Shown here piece after piece: positions 58,870-64,000 of a stretch of 64,000 nucleotides of DNA (positions are counted from its first letter, which is position 1; every line of letters begins with the position of its first letter). The DNA is taken from the NCBI GenBank assembly GCA_965204415.1, contig CBDBEL010000003.1:372001-436000 (forward strand). Direction: 5' to 3'. Below the pieces are notes generated by a model that ran no database searches, was not told the DNA's origin, and saw only the letters and a list, made by a program, of their open reading frames with translations. The stretch comes from Aldehydirespirator sp965204415 (GTDB lineage Bacteria; Actinomycetota; Acidimicrobiia; Acidimicrobiales; Aldehydirespiratoraceae). The position numbers and the translations under genes are program-made.

Positions 58870-60414
58870 GTGATTCGCCGGCTGCGCATCGTCGTGCTCG
58901 CCACGGCCCTGCTCGCAACGGCCTGCAGCGACGCGACCGAGGACACGACCCCCGGCGCCGTTGCCCCGACCTCGACCACCCTCGCGACGACGGCCCCACC
59001 CTCGACCACCACAAGTGAGGCAGCACCCGCCACCAGCGAGCCTGAGGCGCCTGAGCCGGGCGCCCCCGATCCCGAGGAGATGCCGGTCGGGCCGGCAGAC
59101 CCCGAGGGAGTGGGCGACAGCTTCTACCCGCTGATGGGCAACGGCGGCTACGACGTGCTCCACTACAACATCACCATGAGCGTCGACACCGACTCCAGAG
59201 AGATCTCGGCGCTGGTGGGGATCACCGCCCGGGCCACCGAGGACCTGCAGGAGTTCAACCTCGACCTGGCCGGGCTCGACGTTCTTTCGGTGGTAGTGGC
59301 CGGCACCGACGGCTCCGACCCGGTCGACGCCGAGTTCACCCGCACCGGCCACGAGCTCACCGTGCGGCCGGGAAGGCTGCTGGACGAGGGCACCGCGTTC
59401 ACTGCCAGCGTGCTCTACACCGGCTGGCCGACGCCCGTCGAGGATCCGGGGGTGCCGTTCGCCGAGGTGGGCTGGCAGCAGCAGGACGGCGTGATCTACA
59501 CCGCCAGCCAGCCGTCGGGGTCGATGACGTGGTTCCCGTCCAACAACCACCCGACCGACAAGGCCACCTTCAGGATCGAGATAGGTGTGCCGGAGGGCCT
59601 CGTCGCGGCGTCCAACGGGCGCCTTGTGGAGGAGACGACCAGGAACGGCCGGAGCACCTTCGTGTGGCGGATGGACGACCCGATGGCCACCTACCTGGCC
59701 GCGGTCTACATCGGCGAGTTCGAGCGCATCGAACACGGTCCGCTGTATGAGGGCGGTCCGCTGCTGCGAGACTACGTGCCCCGCGACTCCCGGCCCGAGG
59801 TCGCCAACGCCCTGACGGTGACCGCAGATGTGATCGCCTTCCTGGAAGAGCTGCTCGGCCCCTACCCCTTCGACGCCTACGGGACGATCGTGATGCCGTT
59901 CCCCCTCGGTTTCGCGCTCGAGAACCAGACGCTCTCCATCCACGGACCGTCAACCATCGGTCCCGGCATCATCGCCCACGAGGTCGCCCACCAATGGCTG
60001 GGCAACTCTGTCTCGGTCGACGACTGGAGCGAGATCTGGCTCAACGAGGGCTTCGCCACCTACCTGCACCTCATGTTCGAGGCCGAGCACTACGGCGAGG
60101 ACCTCAATGCGATCATGCAGAATGTGCACGCCGGTCTGGCTGCGTCCGACGGGCCGCCTCCGAAGGGCATCGAGGTGCAGGATCTCCTCGGATTCTCGGT
60201 GTACGAGCGGGGCGCGGCCACGCTGCACGCGCTTCGCTTGCACGCCGGTGACGACACCTTCTTCAGGATCCTGCGAGCCCACTACGACCGCTCGGCCGGT
60301 GCGACCACCAGCACGGCCGAGTTCCTCGACATCGTGGACGAGTTCGCCGGGTCCGAAGCGGTCGACCTGGTCGAGTCCTGGCTGTTCGACGAGACTGTCC
60401 CCGCCTTGCTGTGA
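58870..60414 (+). CDS. secreted M1-family metallopeptidase lipoprotein
   Basis: This is a 514-residue aminopeptidase-N-type (M1) zinc metallopeptidase. The signal peptide ends LATAC with lipidated C19, followed by a Thr/Pro/Glu-rich linker to about residue 75, so it is probably anchored outside the membrane. The catalytic HEVAHQWLGN is at 370-379 (H370, E371, H374), with the third ligand E393 in NEGFATY. The substrate-gate GAMEN motif reads FALEN, an unusual variant. The protein ends after the catalytic domain, lacking the long C-terminal helical domain of cytoplasmic PepN. Start GTG 58870, just downstream of repeat A4. Confidence 0.92.
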   Translation: MIRRLRIVVLATALLATACSDATEDTTPGAVAPTSTTLATTAPPSTTTSEAAPATSEPEAPEPGAPDPEEMPVGPADPEGVGDSFYPLMGNGGYDVLHYNITMSVDTDSREISALVGITARATEDLQEFNLDLAGLDVLSVVVAGTDGSDPVDAEFTRTGHELTVRPGRLLDEGTAFTASVLYTGWPTPVEDPGVPFAEVGWQQQDGVIYTASQPSGSMTWFPSNNHPTDKATFRIEIGVPEGLVAASNGRLVEETTRNGRSTFVWRMDDPMATYLAAVYIGEFERIEHGPLYEGGPLLRDYVPRDSRPEVANALTVTADVIAFLEELLGPYPFDAYGTIVMPFPLGFALENQTLSIHGPSTIGPGIIAHEVAHQWLGNSVSVDDWSEIWLNEGFATYLHLMFEAEHYGEDLNAIMQNVHAGLAASDGPPPKGIEVQDLLGFSVYERGAATLHALRLHAGDDTFFRILRAHYDRSAGATTSTAEFLDIVDEFAGSEAVDLVESWLFDETVPALL

Positions 60415-60475
60415 GCCACCGAGGCCGGCCGGGTCGCCCGCAGCAGGCTCGGAGTCCAGCGGCCTGCCCTCGATA

Positions 60476-60504
60476 GACCCGACCCTGTAGTTGAGGGCCG
60501 GGTC
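60476..60504 (+). terminator. possible terminator hairpin after the M1 peptidase
   Basis: An 11-bp stem with one mismatch (GACCCGACCCT / AGGGCCGGGTC) and a 7-base loop lies 62 bp after the peptidase stop. There is no T-run, so it may act with Rho or only stabilise the mRNA end. Confidence 0.45.
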
Positions 60505-60542
60505 GTGGGTGGCCGGCCGGCGGCTCCTAGCCTGTCTGACCA

Positions 60543-61382
60543 GTGACTGCCGAAGGGCCCGCGGGCGAGAAGTACACCCACGGCTACCACGAGGTGATCC
60601 TCGAGTTCTACCGGCGGCGAACGGCCGAGGCGTGCGCCGCCTTCCTGCTGCCCCGCCTGCAGCCCGACGCCGCGGTGCTGGACATCGGATGCGGCCCCGG
60701 CACCATCACCGCAGGACTGGCCCGCCGAGCCCGCACGGTGGTCGGCGTGGACTCTTCAGCCGAGGTGGTCGAGTCGGCCCGACGCCGGGCCCGCGAGGAG
60801 GGCGTCGACAACGCCAGCTTCGAGTCGGGCTCCGCCTACGACCTCCCGTTCGACGACGAGAGCTTCGACGTGGTCTATGCCCACCAGCTGATGCAGCACC
60901 TGTCGGACCCGGTCCGGGCGCTGCGGGAGGCCCGGCGGGTGCTGCGCCCCGGCGGGCTGGTGGCGGTGCGCGACTCCGACTACCAGACGATGGTCCACGC
61001 GCCGGTCGAATCGGCCCTGCAGCACTGGCTGCGCCTGTACCACGAGGTGGCTCGGGCCAACGGCGGCGAGCCGGACGCCGGGCGCTTCCTGCCCGGATGG
61101 GTGCGGGCCGCCGGTTTCGTGGACCCGGTGGTCACCACCAGCACCACCACCCACGCCGACACGGCCGGCCGCGAGCTCTGGGGCGGCATGTGGGCCGTGC
61201 GGGCGACCGACAGCGACTTCGCCGAGCACGCCCTGTCGGGCGGGCTGGCAATGCGAGGCGACCTGGTGGCGATCTCGGCCGCCTTCCGCCGCTGGGCCGA
61301 CTCGCCGGACGGCTTCTGGGCCTGGCTCAACGGCGAGGTGGTCGCCGTCAAGCCGGCGTCAGCGGCAGTCGTCGATGACTGA
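60543..61382 (+). CDS. class I SAM-dependent methyltransferase
   Basis: This is a 279-residue Rossmann-fold methyltransferase of the UbiE/Methyltransf_11 type. Motif I is VLDIGCGPGT at 45-54, post I is VVGVDSSAEVV, and the VVYAHQLMQHLSDP segment is motif IV. The C-terminal half is helical and contains WRRLYHEVARANGG-type sequence (LRLYHEVARA). Substrate unknown. Start GTG 60543. Its 3' end overlaps the convergent luciferase-like gene by 24 bp. Confidence 0.9.
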   Translation: MTAEGPAGEKYTHGYHEVILEFYRRRTAEACAAFLLPRLQPDAAVLDIGCGPGTITAGLARRARTVVGVDSSAEVVESARRRAREEGVDNASFESGSAYDLPFDDESFDVVYAHQLMQHLSDPVRALREARRVLRPGGLVAVRDSDYQTMVHAPVESALQHWLRLYHEVARANGGEPDAGRFLPGWVRAAGFVDPVVTTSTTTHADTAGRELWGGMWAVRATDSDFAEHALSGGLAMRGDLVAISAAFRRWADSPDGFWAWLNGEVVAVKPASAAVVDD

Positions 61383-62384
61383 CGCGAAGCCGTCGATGGT
61401 CTCGGCGTAGCCCTCGGCCGCGGAGGGGCGCAGGACCGCGGCCAGGTTGAAGCTGGCGCTGGTGAAGCCGAGGGCGGTCACCTCGGTGACCTGCTCGGGG
61501 ATCTCCGAAGGCGCTCCGGCTACGGCGTAACGGCGTATCCAGTCGTCGGTGACCAGGTCGAACAGCTCGGGCGGGTCGTAGCGGTCCAGGTCGAAGTACC
61601 AGCCGGTCGCCCGGTCGAGGGCGTCGTCTATGGCGGCCAGACGGTCGGGGTCGATCTCGGCGGGCCGGATGATGGCCAGGTAGTGGGCCACATAGCGCAC
61701 CACCGACCGGCGGGCCAGGTCGCCGTCAGCCGAGACGCACAGCGTCAGCCGGGGCGCGATGTCTATGCCGGCAACGTCCCGGCCGGCCCGGGCCGCGCCG
61801 TCGGCCAGCCAGCCGTGGTACTGCCGCGCGATCTCGGGCGTGAAGTGGCGGGCCCCGACCAGGGCGATGTCGGCCAGCTCGCCGGCCAGCCGCATCACCT
61901 GCCGGCTGCGGGTCCCCACCGAGATCGGTACCGGTGTCTCGGGCGGGCGAACCAGCCGGCCGCCGTCGATGGGGAACATCTCGCCGTCGAGGTCGACGGT
62001 CTCGCCCGCGAGCAGCCCCCTGATGCCCACGATGGCCTCGCGCAGGGCCCGCACAGGCCTCGGATATTCGATCCGCAGGTCCTCAAGTCCCGCGCCCACG
62101 CCGATGCCGAGGAACATTCGCCCGCCCGACAGCTCCTGCAGGGCGGCCACCGCGCCGGCCAGCATGGCGGGGTGGCGGGAGTAGGGATTGGTGACCATCG
62201 AGCCGATGCGGATCCGGCTGGTGGCCTCCGCGACCAGCCCTTGCAGCACGAAGCAGTCGGGCCAGAACACCACGTCGGACACGCCGAAGCGGTCGAACCC
62301 GGCTTGCTCGCAGCGCACGGCCAAGCCCACGAAGTCCCCTGGGCTCATGCCCGGGCTGATCTCCGCTTCCAGCGTGACCGTCAT
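61359..62384 (-). CDS. luciferase-like monooxygenase (LLM) family oxidoreductase, F420-type
   Basis: This is a 341-residue flavin- or F420-dependent oxidoreductase. FVGLAVRCEQAGFDRFGVSD, IGSMVTNPYSRHPAMLAGAVAAL and GRMFLGIGVGAG match the F420-dependent LLM subgroup, such as methylenetetrahydromethanopterin reductase-like and F420-dependent glucose-6-phosphate dehydrogenase-like proteins. The substrate is unknown. The start is ATG 62384. The truncated repeat copy A5 lies just upstream, between this gene and a divergent SDR gene. Confidence 0.88.
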   Translation of the reverse strand: MTVTLEAEISPGMSPGDFVGLAVRCEQAGFDRFGVSDVVFWPDCFVLQGLVAEATSRIRIGSMVTNPYSRHPAMLAGAVAALQELSGGRMFLGIGVGAGLEDLRIEYPRPVRALREAIVGIRGLLAGETVDLDGEMFPIDGGRLVRPPETPVPISVGTRSRQVMRLAGELADIALVGARHFTPEIARQYHGWLADGAARAGRDVAGIDIAPRLTLCVSADGDLARRSVVRYVAHYLAIIRPAEIDPDRLAAIDDALDRATGWYFDLDRYDPPELFDLVTDDWIRRYAVAGAPSEIPEQVTEVTALGFTSASFNLAAVLRPSAAEGYAETIDGFASVIDDCR

Positions 62385-62392
62385 AGGGTCGC

Positions 62393-62504
62393 TGAGCCCC
62401 GCTCTTGTTCGCTGCGCTCACGAGCCGCCCAAATCCACGGAACAGCGCCCACGGCCTCGCGCCGTGTGAGCCGGACTCGTACCTCCACCCGCTCGGCCTC
62501 TGGT
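62393..62504 (-). repeat. repeat family A, copy A5 (truncated, opposite orientation)
   Basis: On the minus strand the sequence contains AGAGGCCGAGCGGGTGGAGG, CACACGGCGCGAGGCCGTGG and GTGAGCGCAGCGAACAAGAG, matching family A in the same order, with an altered middle and no right end. It is the only copy in the reverse orientation and the most degraded. Confidence 0.75.
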
Positions 62505-62601
62505 CCCCGTTTCGCCCTGAGCACGCCGGCCGACGATAATCGGCGGCGCGGCCGGGGCCCCATCGGGCCGCCGCGGGCTCGACCAAACACGGGAGGCGAT
62601 G

Positions 62602-63312
62602 ATGGGTTCGATCAACGCAGGTGAGCGGGTGGTGATGCTGTCGGGGGCCAACCGGGGCATCGGGGCCAGGATCGCGGCGCGGCTGGCCGCCGACGGATAC
62701 CGGCTCAGCCTGGGGGCGCGCCGGATCGACGCCCTGGCCGAGAGCGCTCCCGACATCGGGCCCGACCGCATGACGCTCAACCACCACGAGGCCACCGACA
62801 TCGACTCGGCCCGCCGCTGGGTGGAGGCGACCGTCGACCGGTTCGGCGGGATCGACGTGCTGATCAACTGCGCCGGCATCGTCGACCGCAACCCGCTGGA
62901 GAGCATGGCCGAGGAAGTGCTCGACGACATGTGGGCCGTGAACGTGAAGGGGCCGCTGCGGCTCACCCGTCTGGCTCTGCCCCACCTGCGCCGGTCGGGG
63001 TCGGGCCGGGTGGTCAACATTGCCTCGCTGTCGGCCAAGCGGATAAAGGGCGACGCGATCGTGGGCTACTCCATGACCAAGTACGCGCTGCTGGCCCTGT
63101 CCCACGCCATCCGCCAGATCGGCTGGGACGACGGCATCCGGGTGACCGCGGTATGCCCCGGCCCGGTGGCCACCGACATGATGGACCCCGACGACGAGAC
63201 CATCACCCAGCCCGAGGATGTGGCCGACCTGGTGGCCACGGTGATCGCACTGCCCAACACCGCGTCGGTGTCGGAGCTCCTGATCGGCTGCCGGATGGAG
63301 GCCTGGGCCTGA
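62602..63312 (+). CDS. short-chain dehydrogenase/reductase
   Basis: This is a classical SDR of 236 residues. The cofactor motif is SGANRGIG at 14-21, the active-site Ser is in NIASLSAKR, and the catalytic pair is Y-S-M-T-K (YxxxK). It oxidises or reduces a hydroxyl/keto group with NAD(P). GGAGG is six bases before ATG 62602 and only three before ATG 62599, which favours the former. It is divergent from the F420-type gene and 27 bp from a convergent aminotransferase. Confidence 0.92.
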   Translation: MGSINAGERVVMLSGANRGIGARIAARLAADGYRLSLGARRIDALAESAPDIGPDRMTLNHHEATDIDSARRWVEATVDRFGGIDVLINCAGIVDRNPLESMAEEVLDDMWAVNVKGPLRLTRLALPHLRRSGSGRVVNIASLSAKRIKGDAIVGYSMTKYALLALSHAIRQIGWDDGIRVTAVCPGPVATDMMDPDDETITQPEDVADLVATVIALPNTASVSELLIGCRMEAWA

Positions 63313-63339
63313 CCCCGGCTCCCCTACCCGATCCTGAAA

Positions 63340-64000
63340 CTAGGGACTCCAGAGGCCCTCGCGCTCGAGGCCGGCCATGACCTCCTCGATGCCGGCCCGC
63401 AGCGTGTCGACCAGCCAGTCGATCTGCTCGGTGGTGAGGATCAGGGGCGGTGACAGCACGTTGAAGCGCCCGATGGGGCGCACCAGCAGGCCCCGGGCGT
63501 CGCAGGCGTCGGAGATGCGCCGGCCGATCTCCACCTCAGGGGGGAACATCTCCTTGGTGTGACGATCGGCCACGTTCTCAAGGCACATCATGAAGCACTT
63601 GCCCCGGACGTCGCCGACGATGGGCAGGTCGGCGAGGCTGTGCAGGCGCTCCTCGAAGTAGGGGCCGACAGTGCGCACATGGCCGCAGATGTCCTCGCGC
63701 TCCAGGATCTCGATGTTGGCCAGCGCGGCCGCGCACGACACCGGATGCCCCGAGTAGGTGTAGCCGTGGGCGAACTCGGCGCCCGGCGCCTGCGGCACCG
63801 AGATCACCTCGTAGATCTCGTCGGAGAGCAGGCTGGCCGACAGCGGCGCGTACCCGGATGTGAGGCCCTTGGCGGTGCTGATGATGTCGGGCTGGATGCC
63901 GAACACGTCCTCGCTGGCGAAGAAGTGACCGAGCCGCCCGAAGGCGGTCACCACCTCGTCGGACACGTAGAGGATCCCGTACTGGCGGCAGGCCTCCCGA
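63340..64000 (-). CDS. class III aminotransferase, C-terminal part (truncated by window edge)
   Basis: This is the C-terminal portion (about 220 residues in the window) of a PLP-dependent class III (omega) aminotransferase. The open frame continues through the right edge with VSDEVVTAFGRLGHFF. The PLP lysine is in STAKGLTSGY. The C-terminal RPIGRFNVLSPPLI is typical of omega-amino-acid:pyruvate aminotransferases. The substrate cannot be said. Confidence 0.9.
   Translation of the reverse strand, partial: REACRQYGILYVSDEVVTAFGRLGHFFASEDVFGIQPDIISTAKGLTSGYAPLSASLLSDEIYEVISVPQAPGAEFAHGYTYSGHPVSCAAALANIEILEREDICGHVRTVGPYFEERLHSLADLPIVGDVRGKCFMMCLENVADRHTKEMFPPEVEIGRRISDACDARGLLVRPIGRFNVLSPPLILTTEQIDWLVDTLRAGIEEVMAGLEREGLWSP

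Overview
This window is about 64 kb of very GC-rich, densely coded bacterial DNA. Several traits point to an actinobacterium, and by inference a member of Acidimicrobiia or a nearby actinomycetal lineage: paired acyl-CoA dehydrogenases, F420/FMN-type luciferase-like monooxygenases, many family III CoA-transferases, lipoproteins with Thr/Pro/Glu-rich linkers, and many GTG starts with GTGA/ATGA stop-start overlaps. I recognise no rRNA, tRNA, CRISPR array, transposase or phage gene. Nearly all of the sequence is protein-coding, and the intergenic space is largely taken up by two families of short structured repeats.

Layout. 1-3413: the end of a drug-exporter gene, an alkyl-sulfatase-like hydrolase and a second MFS transporter. 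3431-5858: a thiolase-like / DUF35 / TesB thioesterase operon. 5956-11245: a branched-chain amino-acid-type (Liv) ABC importer with fused permeases. 11437-15261: a three-subunit molybdenum hydroxylase of the xanthine dehydrogenase family. 15315-17746: an acyl-CoA dehydrogenase pair. 18097-21732: P450, CoA-transferase and amidohydrolase operon. 21926-24605: a TauD-like dioxygenase and an acyl-CoA ligase. 24799-28248: a MacB-type ABC exporter. 28324-37382: a lipid/acyl-CoA catabolic block (three acyl-CoA dehydrogenases, AMP ligase, alcohol dehydrogenase, crotonase, CoA-transferase). 37385-39148: a nucleobase permease carrying an extra C-terminal regulatory-like domain. 39166-40711: a broken CoA-transferase and a thiolase. 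41053-44250: a MaoC-like protein and two M24 proteins. 44397-54343: two SulP-STAS transporters flanking a biotin (bioA, bioF, bioD) region. 54407-64000: a desaturase with a divergent regulator, crotonase, VOC proteins, a secreted M1 peptidase, a methyltransferase, a luciferase-like oxidoreductase, an SDR and a class III aminotransferase.

Together the genes suggest a heterotrophic aerobe that takes up amino acids, anions and nucleobases and degrades branched, cyclic or sterol-like carboxylic acids through CoA thioesters: CoA activation or transfer, dehydrogenation by heteromeric acyl-CoA dehydrogenases, hydration, and thiolytic or aldolytic cleavage. Oxygenases (P450, TauD-like enzymes, molybdenum hydroxylase, luciferase-like enzymes) would prepare the substrates.

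The most unusual material is (i) repeat family A, about 137 bp with inverted ends and short flanking duplications (four near-full copies and one truncated); (ii) repeat family B, about 76-89 bp, whose internal stem changes sequence between copies while staying paired, with one copy lying in frame inside a molybdenum-hydroxylase subunit gene; (iii) a nucleobase permease fused to what looks like a degenerate RsbW-type kinase domain; (iv) an M24 paralogue that has lost its metal ligands next to an intact one; and (v) a CoA-transferase pseudogene whose deletion junction is a perfect palindrome.
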